A DNA stretch of 56,728 nt from Ectopseudomonas guguanensis (GCF_900104265.1 NZ_FNJJ01000002.1:449424-506151); one strand, 5' to 3'. Positions 1 to 11,130 are shown, counted from the first letter of the stretch. Notes: generated by a model from the letters alone, not told the origin. Made by a program: numbers and translations.

Positions 1-1
1 A

Positions 2-1339
2 CCGAACGCCGATGTCACCGATTCGACCAACCTGATCACCCTGGACAACACCGGCTACACCGATGCCGCCGGCAACACCGGGGTTGGCACAACCACCTCC
101 AACAACTACGCCATCGACAGCCTCGCCCCGTCCGTCACCTCCGTCAGCGTGCCCACCAACGGCACCTACGGCGCCGGCCAAAACCTCGACTTCACCGTCA
201 ACTTCAGCGAGAACGTCACCGTCGACACCAGCGGTGGCACCCCGCGTCTGGCCATCACCCTGGATACCGGCGGCACCGTCTACGCCAACTACCTCAGCGG
301 TTCGGGCGGCAGCGCGCTGGTGTTCCGTCTGACGGTCGCCAACGGTCAGCAGGACAGCAACGGCATTGCCGTCGGCGCCACCTTCGATGCCAATGGCGCA
401 ACCCTGCGCGATGCTGCCGGCAACGACGCCCAGACCGCGCTCAACAACGTCGGCGCCACTGCAGGCGTTCTGGTGGATACCGCGCCCCCCCAGGTCACCG
501 GCATCGCCCTGGACGGCCCCTCGCCGACTCGGGACACCACCCTCAGCTTCACGGTCACCTTCGACGAGAACGTCAGTGGCGTCGACCTGGCCGATTTCGC
601 CCTGGCCACCACCGGCAGCGCCAGCGGCACGCTGCTCTCGCTGGTGCAGGTCGATGCGCGCACCTACCGCGTCACCGTCGGTGGCGTGACCGGCCAGGGC
701 ACCCTCGGTCTCTCGCTCGCGGCCACGGGCAGCGGCATCGTCGACGGCGTCGGCAACGCGCTGCAAAGCGACTTCACGACCGTCGGCTACACACTGGGCG
801 GGCTCAACACCGGCGACCCGGAATTCCGCGCCAACCCGACGCCCAGCGTGCCGACCACGCCCAACGCACCGATACAGCCCGACGTGCCCAGCCTGCCGCC
901 GCCCATCACCACCTCGCCCCTGCTACCGCCACCGCTGTTCGACGTGCCAACCATTGGCAGCGGTATACCCACGCTGGGCAATATCTTCATCAACAACGGT
1001 GCGCTGGCCCCCAGCTATATCGCCCAGGTGTTCGCCCGCAGCGACAGCGGTTTTGGCAACGGCAGCGGTATCGGCTTCCTCGGTTTTGGTGGCGGTGACG
1101 GCGGCGTTTTCGGCACCAGCAGTTTCTCCAGCATGTTCAGCAAGGAGGTGCCGCAGGATTCCGGTGAAATCCAGCTACGCTGGGGTGGCACGCTCGGTGG
1201 TGGCCTGGACGCAGGGGAGATTCTCGGAGCGCCGACACTGGGCCAGCAGCTGCAACAGATCGGTGACAGCGAAGAGCGCCAGATCAGGGATATCGCCTGG
1301 GCACTGGGACAGATGCCGTTGCCCACGCCGCAAGCATGA
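2..1339 (+). CDS. Large Ig-like repeat surface protein, C-terminal part (5' end outside window)
   Basis: The frame is open from the first bases, so this is the end of a longer gene. The visible 445 residues hold two kinds of repeat. One is an Ig-like module with the pattern FTVNFSENV, GGTPRLAITLDTGG and GATLRDAAGN. The other is a related module with LSFTVTFDENVSGVDLADF and GIVDGVGNAL. Both are typical of giant extracellular or cell-surface adhesins of Gram-negative bacteria. A proline-rich stretch follows (about 835-950), then a Gly/Ser/Phe-rich segment, then a short amphipathic end (RQIRDIAWALGQM). I see no glycine-rich RTX nonamers in this part. The stop codon lies 47 bases before the chosen start of a TolC-family gene, so secretion by a type I route is a reasonable inference. 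The exporter ABC and membrane-fusion genes are not in the window. Confidence 0.75.
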   Translation, partial: PNADVTDSTNLITLDNTGYTDAAGNTGVGTTTSNNYAIDSLAPSVTSVSVPTNGTYGAGQNLDFTVNFSENVTVDTSGGTPRLAITLDTGGTVYANYLSGSGGSALVFRLTVANGQQDSNGIAVGATFDANGATLRDAAGNDAQTALNNVGATAGVLVDTAPPQVTGIALDGPSPTRDTTLSFTVTFDENVSGVDLADFALATTGSASGTLLSLVQVDARTYRVTVGGVTGQGTLGLSLAATGSGIVDGVGNALQSDFTTVGYTLGGLNTGDPEFRANPTPSVPTTPNAPIQPDVPSLPPPITTSPLLPPPLFDVPTIGSGIPTLGNIFINNGALAPSYIAQVFARSDSGFGNGSGIGFLGFGGGDGGVFGTSSFSSMFSKEVPQDSGEIQLRWGGTLGGGLDAGEILGAPTLGQQLQQIGDSEERQIRDIAWALGQMPLPTPQA

Positions 1340-1386
1340 TGACACGACAGATAACAACGAGTGCCGTACCAGGGGGCGGCCCAAGG

Positions 1387-2871
1387 ATGAGCAAAGCAGC
1401 GAAGTTTTTCAGCATCAGCCTGTTGGCGCTGGCAGTGACCGGTTGTGCCGTGACCAGCCAGCCCATCGACCGTAGCGTCAGCGAACAACGTGCCCAGCAG
1501 GATCTGGCGATCATGTTCAGGGACCAGGAGCCGCTCAGCGGCCCGCTGACCCTGCATGAAGCCATGGCCCGTGCGGTGAAATACAACCTCGAGGCGCGCC
1601 TGAAGGTCATGGAAGAGGCCATGGCGCAACGCCAGGTCGACCTGGCCACCTTCGACATGCTGCCGCGCATGGCGCTGTCGGCCGGCTACGCCGGACGCAG
1701 CAACATCAGCGCATCGAGCAGCGAGAGCATCCGCACCGGCACCCAGTCGCTGGAACCCTCCACCTCGCAGGATCGCGACCGTGGCGTGGCCGACCTGACC
1801 ATGGTGTGGAACGTGCTGGACTTCGGTGTCAGCTACGTCAGCGCCAAGCAGCAGGGCGACCAGCGCCTGATCGTGCAGGAGCGCAGGCGCAAGGTGCTGC
1901 ATACCATCATCCAGGACGTGCGCTCGGCCTACTGGCGCGCCGTCGCCGCCGATCGCCTGCTGACCCAGATCGACAGCCTCATGGCCCGCGTCGCCCAGGC
2001 GCGCGACAATAGCCAGCGCCTCAGCGAGCAGCGCATCGGCGATCCGATTCAGGCCCTGAGCTACCAGCGTGCGCTGATCGAAGCCACCCGCCAGCTGGAA
2101 GAGCAGCGCCGCGCCCTGTCGCTGGCCAAGACCGAGCTGGCCACCCTGATCAACCTGCCACTGGGCACCCAGGTCGAATTGGCGCCCGAAGCCGGTTATC
2201 AGGTACCGGAGCTGAAGGTGGAACTCGGTACGCTGGAACAGGAAGCGCTGGCCAGCCGACCGGAACTGCGCGAGCAGGACTACCAGGCGCGCATCAGTGC
2301 CGCCGAAACCCGCAAGGCCATGCTGCGTCTGCTGCCTGGTCTGGAGTTCTCCGCTGGCGGCCATTACGACAGCAACTCGTTCCTGGTCAACCAGAGCTGG
2401 GCCGACTACGGCGTGAAGGTGACCTGGAACCTGTTCAACGTGCTCTCGGCGCCCTCCGCCATCGATGTCGCCAAGGCCGGCCAGGAGGTTGCCGATGCAC
2501 GGCGCCAGGCCATGTCGATGGCCATCCTCGCCCAGCTGCACGTTGCCAACGCCAACTTCCGCGAAGCGCAGCGCCAGTTCCAGACCAGCCAGCAACTGGC
2601 CGGCCTGGACGGGCAGATCGTAGAGCAGCTGCGCAATCGCTACCAGGCACAGGGCATCGGCGAACTGGAGTTGATTCAGGGCGAACTGAACACGCTACAA
2701 GCGGACCTGCGCCGCGACCTCGCCTACGCCGAGCTGCGCAACAGCTACGGCCAGCTGTTCGCCAGCGTCGGCCTCGATCCACTGCCGGAGAGCATCGCAT
2801 CAGACAGTGTCGCGGACATCGCAACCGCCCTCGCCAACCGCGAGGCGCAGTGGCAGGCAGGCCAGCTATAG
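1387..2871 (+). CDS. TolC-family outer membrane efflux/secretion lipoprotein
   Basis: This is an outer-membrane channel subunit of the TolC/OEP family, usually the exit duct of a type I secretion or efflux machine. The protein is 494 residues with two long OEP-type helical repeats full of Gln, Glu, Arg and Ala. It starts with a lipoprotein signal ending in LAVTGC, so Cys20 is the predicted lipidated residue. An upstream ATG at 1336 overlaps the stop of the surface-protein gene, but it would put 17 polar residues in front of the signal peptide. The ATG at 1387 is preferred because the signal peptide then begins at once and a G-rich stretch precedes it. The tight linkage to the giant repeat protein suggests the two form a secretion pair. 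It could instead serve a drug pump, but no RND or fusion-protein gene is next to it. Confidence 0.8.
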   Translation: MSKAAKFFSISLLALAVTGCAVTSQPIDRSVSEQRAQQDLAIMFRDQEPLSGPLTLHEAMARAVKYNLEARLKVMEEAMAQRQVDLATFDMLPRMALSAGYAGRSNISASSSESIRTGTQSLEPSTSQDRDRGVADLTMVWNVLDFGVSYVSAKQQGDQRLIVQERRRKVLHTIIQDVRSAYWRAVAADRLLTQIDSLMARVAQARDNSQRLSEQRIGDPIQALSYQRALIEATRQLEEQRRALSLAKTELATLINLPLGTQVELAPEAGYQVPELKVELGTLEQEALASRPELREQDYQARISAAETRKAMLRLLPGLEFSAGGHYDSNSFLVNQSWADYGVKVTWNLFNVLSAPSAIDVAKAGQEVADARRQAMSMAILAQLHVANANFREAQRQFQTSQQLAGLDGQIVEQLRNRYQAQGIGELELIQGELNTLQADLRRDLAYAELRNSYGQLFASVGLDPLPESIASDSVADIATALANREAQWQAGQL

Positions 2872-2876
2872 GCTGA

Positions 2877-3983
2877 TCAGCATTCGCCGTCGAGACTGGC
2901 GATCCAGCGATCAATCACCTCCAGCCCTTCGCGGTGGGAGGTGGAACGGCCCAGTTCGGGCATCATGACGCTGGGGTCGGTGCTGTGCAGGCGAAAGCTC
3001 AATACCGACTTTTCCGGCGCGCCGGGGTGGATATCCACCAGGCGGTCGCCGGAGCCCTTGCCCGCCGCCACCGGCTGCTTGCAGAGCCCATAGGCGATGC
3101 CGAGCGGCGTGGCCGGGTCGAGATACAACCCGGAGGTGCGCCCAGGCCCCTCAGGGTTGTGACAGTGCGAGCAGTTGGCGTCCAGATAGCTGCGCGCCTG
3201 ATGTTCCAGGCTCTCCCCTTCACGCGGTGCGCCCCACAGTGCATTGCGCGGTACCCCGGCCAGGTCGGCCGGCACGCCCTGCAACAGCCCTTCGGCCTGC
3301 CAGCGCTGCAGCTGATTGACCGTGCCATCGGCATAGGCGTAATTCCTGTTAAGGTGCCGCGCCTTCGGCCCCAGCGGCTGCACGCCCTTGCCCGCCTGCT
3401 GTTCATGGCAACCGGCACACTGGTTGGCGTCCGGCACCTGGTAGTCCACCGCCAGTACCTCGCCAGTCGCATCCTGCAGCTGCAGATCGAAACTGGTGCC
3501 GGCCCAGTCCAGGGTGGCGTCGCGCTGGGCCTCGTCCCAGACGTAGGGCAAGGCCACCCAGCCCTGCTCCTGGCGCAGCAGGATACGCGTCTCCAGCAGC
3601 CGCACCCGATCGAGCTGCAGCGCCTCGACGCCGTGCTGCTCGCTGCGCAGCAGCCGGCCCTTTGCATCGCGCGGGTAGTAGAAGGTCTTGCTCAGCACGG
3701 TGCCGACGGGATAGTCGAATTGCGTCTCGGCGTATTGCGCGCTGCGGCCCTCGGGCATCCAGACGGTGCGCAGCTTGTACGCGTAGTCGGTGAACAGCGG
3801 CGTGTTGAGGTCGTAGGGCAACACACCGGCGGCCGGCTGCAGCTGGCCGCCGCGTTGCTGCAGTACGCCCCAGGCGCTGAGCTTGTCGGGATAGTCCTCG
3901 CCGCTGGGCAGGTACAGGGGCGCGCGCTGCTGCTCGCAGGCGCCGAGCAACAGGGTGGCGAGCAACAGCCAGCCGGCTCTCAT
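2877..3983 (-). CDS. SO2930-type diheme c-type cytochrome lipoprotein
   Basis: The product has 368 residues. A lipoprotein signal ends LLLGAC (Cys16), so it should be a membrane-anchored periplasmic or outer-membrane protein. Two haem c motifs are visible, CAGCH at about 189-193 and CSHCH at about 271-275. A late VMMPELG stretch offers a methionine ligand. This fits the uncharacterised family known in annotation as SO2930/HNE_0200 diheme cytochromes. That family is often encoded beside a parallel beta-helix protein, as here: the start codon overlaps the stop of the upstream gene by four bases (ATGA), which implies translational coupling. The electron donor, acceptor and substrate are unknown. 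It converges on the TolC-like gene with only five bases between the stops. Confidence 0.8.
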   Translation of the reverse strand: MRAGWLLLATLLLGACEQQRAPLYLPSGEDYPDKLSAWGVLQQRGGQLQPAAGVLPYDLNTPLFTDYAYKLRTVWMPEGRSAQYAETQFDYPVGTVLSKTFYYPRDAKGRLLRSEQHGVEALQLDRVRLLETRILLRQEQGWVALPYVWDEAQRDATLDWAGTSFDLQLQDATGEVLAVDYQVPDANQCAGCHEQQAGKGVQPLGPKARHLNRNYAYADGTVNQLQRWQAEGLLQGVPADLAGVPRNALWGAPREGESLEHQARSYLDANCSHCHNPEGPGRTSGLYLDPATPLGIAYGLCKQPVAAGKGSGDRLVDIHPGAPEKSVLSFRLHSTDPSVMMPELGRSTSHREGLEVIDRWIASLDGEC

Positions 3984-5227
3984 GCCTCGTCACCCGCCTC
4001 GGCCAGCGCCGCCTGCAGTTCGACCGCGGGCAGGCGCGGCAGCTCGCAACGATGCGGCGTCATGTCGGTGCTGATGTTCTTGTAGCCGCCAGGGCCGTCG
4101 ACGTTGACGATGCCGGCCTCGCCATTGTCGATGCAGATCGCCAGTTCGGCCGGCAGCCTGCCATCCACCAGCTTGTCCGGGTTGACGTAGCCATCCCAGA
4201 GGATGTCGGGCAGGCGGCCGTTGAGCCCGAACTTTGCCAGTTTCAGCGCTTTCAGTTCGAGGTTGTCGGGGCTGTCGCCGCCCGGGCCGAAACGGTTGCC
4301 ATGGATATGAATGGCCTCCGGGTAGGGATCGAAATCCGCCTCGGTGGAGAGATCGGTGTAGCCGGTACTGAAGTAGCTGCTGACGATGACGTTGGCGGTG
4401 CGGTGCTCGCCGATATCGTTGTCGAAGATCTCCACCTTGTCGTTGGAGTTGATCACCACGCCGGAGCCGGCCGGGATGCTCGCCACCGGCGTGCCCTTGT
4501 GCCCGAAGTTCTTGTGGTTGTTGCCCTCGACCCTGTTGCGGTAGACCCGCGTGGTGTGCCCCGGCTGCGGCAGGTTAGGCATGTTGAACACCAGGATGCC
4601 GCCGGTATTGCCGGTGGCGACGTTGTCGTAGACGTCGGCGCCGATGGTGTTCTCGATCTCGATGCCGGCGACGTTGCGCTCGGCGCGGCTGTTGCGCACC
4701 ACCACGTTGCGCGACTGACCGACGTAGATACCGGCGTCCGAGGCGCCTATGGCCACCACGCCGTCGACCAGCACGTTCTCGGTCTGCACCGGGTAGATGC
4801 CATAGGCACCGTTCTCGGTGGCCGGACCGTTGGTCCATTCGGTGCGCACGCGGCGGATGATGATGTTCCTGCCGCCGACCACCTTGAGCGCATCGCCCTT
4901 GGTGTCCTCCAGCGCCAGGTCCTCGATGGTGAAGTCGGATGCATCCACCAGCAGGCCTTCGGCACCGGACTTCTGGCCCTTGAAGTTGAGGATGGTCTTG
5001 TCCATCCCGGCACCCTTGAGGGTCACCCCGCTGACCTTGAGGCTGAGACTGCGGTCGAGCTGCCAGGTCCCGGCGGGAATCTCGATCACCTCACCGGGCT
5101 TGGCCTTGATCAGCTGGGTCTGCAGCTGTTTCTGAAAGTCGAGATTGGCGACGGGCGGCGCTTCGGAATCCCCGCATGCGGTCAGCAGCAGGGGCAGCGC
5201 GAGCAGAGCGAAGGCGGCGGTGCGCAT
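3980..5227 (-). CDS. Right-handed parallel beta-helix lipoprotein, partner of the diheme cytochrome
   Basis: The 415-residue protein begins with a lipoprotein signal ending LLTAC (Cys18). The body is a chain of beta-helix rungs rich in Val, Ile, Asn and Gly, such as VTLKGAGMDKTIL, NVLVDGVVAIGASDAGIYVG and NVVVRNSRAERNVAGIEIEN. This is the fold of pectate lyases, carbohydrate epimerases and mannuronan epimerases. I do not recognise a catalytic signature of any of these enzymes, so no activity is assigned. It is the first gene of a two-gene unit with the cytochrome, with a four-base overlap. A near-palindrome lies about 26 bases upstream of the start codon and could be an operator. The pairing of a putative sugar-binding fold with a haem protein is recurrent in proteobacteria but not understood, as far as I know. 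Confidence 0.78.
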   Translation of the reverse strand: MRTAAFALLALPLLLTACGDSEAPPVANLDFQKQLQTQLIKAKPGEVIEIPAGTWQLDRSLSLKVSGVTLKGAGMDKTILNFKGQKSGAEGLLVDASDFTIEDLALEDTKGDALKVVGGRNIIIRRVRTEWTNGPATENGAYGIYPVQTENVLVDGVVAIGASDAGIYVGQSRNVVVRNSRAERNVAGIEIENTIGADVYDNVATGNTGGILVFNMPNLPQPGHTTRVYRNRVEGNNHKNFGHKGTPVASIPAGSGVVINSNDKVEIFDNDIGEHRTANVIVSSYFSTGYTDLSTEADFDPYPEAIHIHGNRFGPGGDSPDNLELKALKLAKFGLNGRLPDILWDGYVNPDKLVDGRLPAELAICIDNGEAGIVNVDGPGGYKNISTDMTPHRCELPRLPAVELQAALAEAGDEA

Positions 5228-5252
5228 GGCGGGCTCCAGTATTTTTGTTTAA

Positions 5253-5270
5253 TTGGAACCTTAGTACCAA
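5253..5270. promoter_or_regulatory. Imperfect palindrome upstream of the beta-helix/cytochrome operon
   Basis: TTGGAACCTTAGTACCAA has TTGG/CCAA ends and six of nine symmetric pairs. It lies in an AT-rich stretch between the ygiQ terminator and the beta-helix start codon, where a repressor or activator site would be expected. No regulator gene is adjacent. The assignment rests only on symmetry and position. Confidence 0.3.
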
Positions 5271-5316
5271 TTTAGACAAAAACCAAGAGCAGCCCGAATC
5301 GACCGCCAGACAAGAA

Positions 5317-5339
5317 AACGCCAGCACTAGGCTGGCGTT
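5317..5339 (-). terminator. Rho-independent terminator of ygiQ
   Basis: A perfect 9-bp stem (AACGCCAGC / GCTGGCGTT) with a five-base loop is followed, on the minus strand, by a T-rich tract. It lies six bases past the ygiQ stop codon. Confidence 0.85.
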
Positions 5340-5344
5340 CCCAT

Positions 5345-7621
<2,277 letters not shown>

Positions 7622-7656
7622 ATTTTTTGATCAGCTGGCGTTCACGAGGGGCGCGG

Positions 7657-7665
7657 ATCATAGCA
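7657..7665 (-). promoter_or_regulatory. Candidate extended -10 promoter for ygiQ
   Basis: On the minus strand TGCTATGAT forms an extended -10 element (TGn plus TATGAT) about 35 bases before the ygiQ start. No good -35 hexamer is visible. The rest of the 282-base divergent spacer shows only the candidate promoter for the opposite gene. Confidence 0.4.
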
Positions 7666-7865
7666 CAAAAATTGACCAAACCAGACTATTGCACTGGGTT
7701 TAATGCCACCGCAGCTGATGCTGGCGAGCGCTCAAGCGCCGGGGCTGAAACCCTTCGCCTCGCTGCCGGGGTCCCTACCCTCATGACGAAAACACGGAAA
7801 AATCGGGCCTTTCGCTGCAATAGCCATACGCCATATTTGTTTTCGTCCGATAACCATCCTGTGCA

Positions 7866-7871
7866 TATACT
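7866..7871 (+). promoter_or_regulatory. Candidate -10 element for the diguanylate cyclase gene
   Basis: TATACT lies 32 bases before the start codon at 7904. The -35 region (TTCGTC at 7842-7847, spacing 18) is a weak match, so activator dependence or a different start is possible. Confidence 0.35.
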
Positions 7872-7903
7872 CAAGTACTCGGTCAGCCGACTCCAGGACA
7901 CCT

Positions 7904-9811
7904 ATGCTGCAGCGCTTCGCCTTCATGCTCGCTCTTCTGCTCGGACTGTCGGCCACAGGCCAGGCCATGGCGTCGGTGGTGCTCACCGACGCCAGCAGCG
8001 GCATGCCGCTCAACGCCCATATCGAACTGCTGGAAGATACCCAGGGCACCCTGACCATCGCCGACCTTGCCTCTGCCGAACAGCAGTCGCGCTTCCAGCC
8101 GGCCAATGGCCGCGCCAGCGTCGGCCAGAGCCTGAACCCCTGGTGGATCAAGCTCACCTTGCAGCGAGACAGCCGCGCCCCGTCCCTCTGGGTGCTGGAA
8201 GTGGGCTCGGTGACGCAGCTCGACCTGCAGTTTCACCAACCTGACGGCCAGGGTGGCTGGCTATCACGTCAGTCCGGCGAACGCGTGCCCTTCGACGCAA
8301 GCCGCGACCACCCTTACCGGCGCATGGTCTTCGACCTGCCCGCCCTGGATGAGCAACCGACCACCTTCTACTTGCGCGCCTTCGACCCTGCCGGTAATTC
8401 CTTCCCGCTGCGCATCTGGCAGGCAGACGATCTCAAGCAACTGGCAGCCCGCGAGAACCTGGCGCTCGGCGCCATCTATGGGGTGGTCTTTGCGCTGCTG
8501 CTGTACAACCTGTTCATCCTCATCTCGCTGCGCGACAAGGCCTATTTCTGGTACGTGCTGACCACCGCCTTCGCCCTGCTGTTCATTCTCAGCATGACCG
8601 GCCACGGGGCGCAGTACCTGTGGCCGAACCACCCGGTGCCGGCCTGGCTGGACCGCATCACCCTGCCGTCGCTGTGGGGCCTGTTCGCCAGCCGTTTCAC
8701 CCAGACCCTGCTGCAGACCAAGCTCCATGTGCGCTGGGCGCATCACCTCCTGAACATGGCCTGCGTGATCTACCTCGTCGCGATCGTGCTCACCCTCTTC
8801 GACCAGCGCCACCTCGCCGCCTGGGCCATCGCCCTGCTATCGCTGACCAGCATTCCCGCCGCGCTGGGCAGTGCGCTGATCCGCTGGCGCCAGGGTTTCT
8901 TTCCGGCGCAGCTGTATCTCTATGGCTACGGCCTGGTACTCGGCAGCGTGGGCATTCTGCTGTTGCGCACCACCGGCGTGCTGCAGCCGGCACAGTGGAA
9001 TGCTTACGTGTTCCCGGTGGCCGTGGCGGCAGAATCCATCCTGTTCTCCTTCGCCCTTGCCTACCGCATCCAGATACTCAAGCAGGAGCGCGCCGTCGCG
9101 CTGCAGCAAGCCGACCGCGAGAAGACCGCGCGCCTGGCCCAACTGCAGGCCAGCGCCGCTGAGCTGCAGGCTGCAGTGACCGCACGTACGGCGGAACTGG
9201 CGGCAACCAACGAACAGCTGCGCGAGCGCGAGCGTGAACTGCAGCATGCCGCCTTCCACGACCCGTTGACCGACCTGCCCAACCGCCGCTACCTGGTCGA
9301 GCGCTGCGAATCGGCGCTGGGCCATGCCGAACGGCACAAGGAAAGCGTGGCTCTGTTGCTGATCGACCTGGATCACTTCAAGCCGATCAACGACCGCTTC
9401 GGCCACGCGGCCGGCGACCTAATGCTGCAGGTGATCGCCAAGCGCCTGCGCGAGCATGTACGTGCGGGCGATGCGGTCGCGCGCCTGGGCGGTGACGAGT
9501 TCGCTGCCCTGATCTGCGGCAGCGATGCCGAACGCCAGGCCCGGGAGATCGCCGACCGCCTGCTGGCCGAATTGTCCAAGCCGGTGCACTTCGGCGCCGA
9601 GCGCCTGCAGGTGACCATCAGCATCGGCGTGGCCCTCTACCCGCGCCATGCCAGGAACTTCACCGGGCTGTACAAGATCGCCGACCAGACCCTCTATCGC
9701 GTCAAGGAGCGGGGACGCTCTGGCGCGCGCGTGCACGGCGATGACGGTGAGTTGAGCGAGCAGGCCTGCCTGCAGCTGGACGTGCTCAAAGTGCCCAGCG
9801 GCCTGGCCTAG
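7904..9811 (+). CDS. nicD: 7TMR-DISM diguanylate cyclase (NicD-like)
   Basis: The protein makes cyclic di-GMP in response to a periplasmic signal. Its 635 residues read in order as: signal peptide (1-23); periplasmic 7TMR-DISMED2-type domain (about 30-175); seven-helix membrane domain (about 185-390); a coiled coil rich in Glu, Gln and Ala (about 392-448); and a GGDEF domain. The active-site motif GGDEF (529-533) is intact. An inhibitory RxxD site (RAGD, 520-523) lies five residues before it, so product inhibition is expected. Gene order matches PA4929 of P. aeruginosa, NicD, reported to act in nutrient-induced biofilm dispersion. The symbol is given on that synteny. The gene converges on alr across a MITE-like repeat that probably stops transcription from both sides. 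Confidence 0.88.
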   Translation: MLQRFAFMLALLLGLSATGQAMASVVLTDASSGMPLNAHIELLEDTQGTLTIADLASAEQQSRFQPANGRASVGQSLNPWWIKLTLQRDSRAPSLWVLEVGSVTQLDLQFHQPDGQGGWLSRQSGERVPFDASRDHPYRRMVFDLPALDEQPTTFYLRAFDPAGNSFPLRIWQADDLKQLAARENLALGAIYGVVFALLLYNLFILISLRDKAYFWYVLTTAFALLFILSMTGHGAQYLWPNHPVPAWLDRITLPSLWGLFASRFTQTLLQTKLHVRWAHHLLNMACVIYLVAIVLTLFDQRHLAAWAIALLSLTSIPAALGSALIRWRQGFFPAQLYLYGYGLVLGSVGILLLRTTGVLQPAQWNAYVFPVAVAAESILFSFALAYRIQILKQERAVALQQADREKTARLAQLQASAAELQAAVTARTAELAATNEQLRERERELQHAAFHDPLTDLPNRRYLVERCESALGHAERHKESVALLLIDLDHFKPINDRFGHAAGDLMLQVIAKRLREHVRAGDAVARLGGDEFAALICGSDAERQAREIADRLLAELSKPVHFGAERLQVTISIGVALYPRHARNFTGLYKIADQTLYRVKERGRSGARVHGDDGELSEQACLQLDVLKVPSGLA

Positions 9812-9812
9812 G

Positions 9813-9974
9813 CTAGCAGCCGTTGAAAAACGTAGGCGAGGCAGCCAGTGCAAGGCAAAAACAGGCGAAAAAGCGCAGTTTACGAGCTGTAAATGAGTAT
9901 TTTGATCGGACTCGCGCACGAGCCTGTTTTTAACGCAGCAATGGCAACGCAGGTAGTTTTTCAACAGCCTGCTA
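9813..9974. repeat. MITE-like 162-bp palindromic repeat between nicD and alr
   Basis: The ends are inverted copies: CTAGCAGCCGTTGAAAAAC on the left, and TTAGCAGGCTGTTGAAAAAC read inward from the right. A second inner pair (AAAAACAGGC / GCCTGTTTTT) lies within. There is no coding capacity. The element fills the whole convergent spacer, starting one base after the nicD stop. Its right end contains the TAG stop of alr. Similar GTTGAAAAAC-ended elements are known to me from other Pseudomonas, but I cannot confirm copy number here. The fold would also act as a bidirectional terminator. Confidence 0.75.
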
Positions 9975-11048
9975 ACCGATATAGCGCCGCGGCACGCGCA
10001 CGGTGACCTTGGTCAGCAGCTCGTAACCGATGGTGCCGCTGGCATGCGCCACCTCGTCCACCGGCAGTTGCGCGCCCCACAGCTCAACCGGCGAGTCGAT
10101 ACCCGCTTCGGGCAGGTCGGTGATATCCACCGCCAGCATGTCCATCGACACCCTGCCAGCCAGCGACGCGCGCTGCCCATCGACCAGCACCGGCGTGCCG
10201 CTGGGTGCGTGGCGCGGGTAACCGTCGGCATAGCCGCAGCTGACCGTGGCGATCCGCGACGGCCGTTGGGCAACCCAGGTCGCGCCGTAACCGACGCTTT
10301 CCCCGACCGCCACCTCGCGCACGGCGATAACCCGCGCCGCCAGGGTCATGGCCGGCTTCAGGCCAAGCTCGCGCGCGCTGAGGTCGGCGAAAGGCGTGGC
10401 ACCGTAGAGCATGATGCCTGGGCGCAGCCAGTCCATGTGGGCGGCCGGGATGGTCAGCACCGCCGCCGAGTTGGCCAGCGAGCGATGATTGAAATCCAGG
10501 TCCAGCAGCTCGAGAAAACGTTCGACCTGCAGCTCGGTGAGCGGATGACCGCGCTCGTCGGCGCAGGCGAAGTGGCTGAGCAGATTGAGCTCGGCCACCT
10601 GCTCGGCCGCCTCGAGCCGCGCATGCCACTGACGCAGACTGGCAGTGTCGAAACCCAGGCGGTGCATACCGGAATCCAGCTTGAGCCAGACATTGATCGG
10701 CCTGGACAGCTCGCTGGCGATGAGGGCTTCGGCCTGCGCCGCGCTCTGCACCACCAGATCCAGGCCGAGCTGCGCGGCGATGGCGTACTCGCTGGCCTCG
10801 AAACAGCCCTCGAGCAGCAGGATGCGCGCTTCGCCATGCATGGCCCGCACCTCGGCGGCTTCCTCCATGCTGGCCACGGCAAAGCCGTCGGCCACCTCGT
10901 GCAACGCGGTGACTACCTCGCGCACGCCATGCCCGTAGGCATTGGCCTTGACCACCGCGAACGCCTGGCGTCCCGGCGCGCAGCGCTTGGCCACGGCATA
11001 GTTGTGGGCGATGGCGGAGAGATCGACGATGGCGGCAAGCGGACGCAT
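9972..11048 (-). CDS. alr: Alanine racemase
   Basis: This PLP enzyme interconverts L- and D-alanine and supplies D-alanine for peptidoglycan. The 358-residue product carries the PLP lysine in AVVKANAYGHG (Lys34) and the catalytic tyrosine in SVGYGATW (Tyr254). The start at 11048 (MRPLAAIVDLSAIAHNY) is chosen because it matches the usual N-terminus and length. An in-frame ATG 33 bases upstream would add eleven residues not typical of the family. It lies behind dnaB on the same strand, separated by a REP pair. The TAG stop codon is formed by the end of the MITE-like repeat, so the last residues may differ from those of relatives without the insertion. Confidence 0.94.
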   Translation of the reverse strand: MRPLAAIVDLSAIAHNYAVAKRCAPGRQAFAVVKANAYGHGVREVVTALHEVADGFAVASMEEAAEVRAMHGEARILLLEGCFEASEYAIAAQLGLDLVVQSAAQAEALIASELSRPINVWLKLDSGMHRLGFDTASLRQWHARLEAAEQVAELNLLSHFACADERGHPLTELQVERFLELLDLDFNHRSLANSAAVLTIPAAHMDWLRPGIMLYGATPFADLSARELGLKPAMTLAARVIAVREVAVGESVGYGATWVAQRPSRIATVSCGYADGYPRHAPSGTPVLVDGQRASLAGRVSMDMLAVDITDLPEAGIDSPVELWGAQLPVDEVAHASGTIGYELLTKVTVRVPRRYIG

Positions 11049-11130
11049 GAGGGGGAGCCTGAACGGAAAACGGGCGCCCATCTTAACCGCTGGGCACCCG
11101 TTTTCATTGAGCGAGATCAGATCGTTGCCG

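Noticed and set aside
1336..1386. Earlier start for the TolC-like gene
   Set aside because: It would place a polar extension before the lipoprotein signal and has no ribosome binding site.
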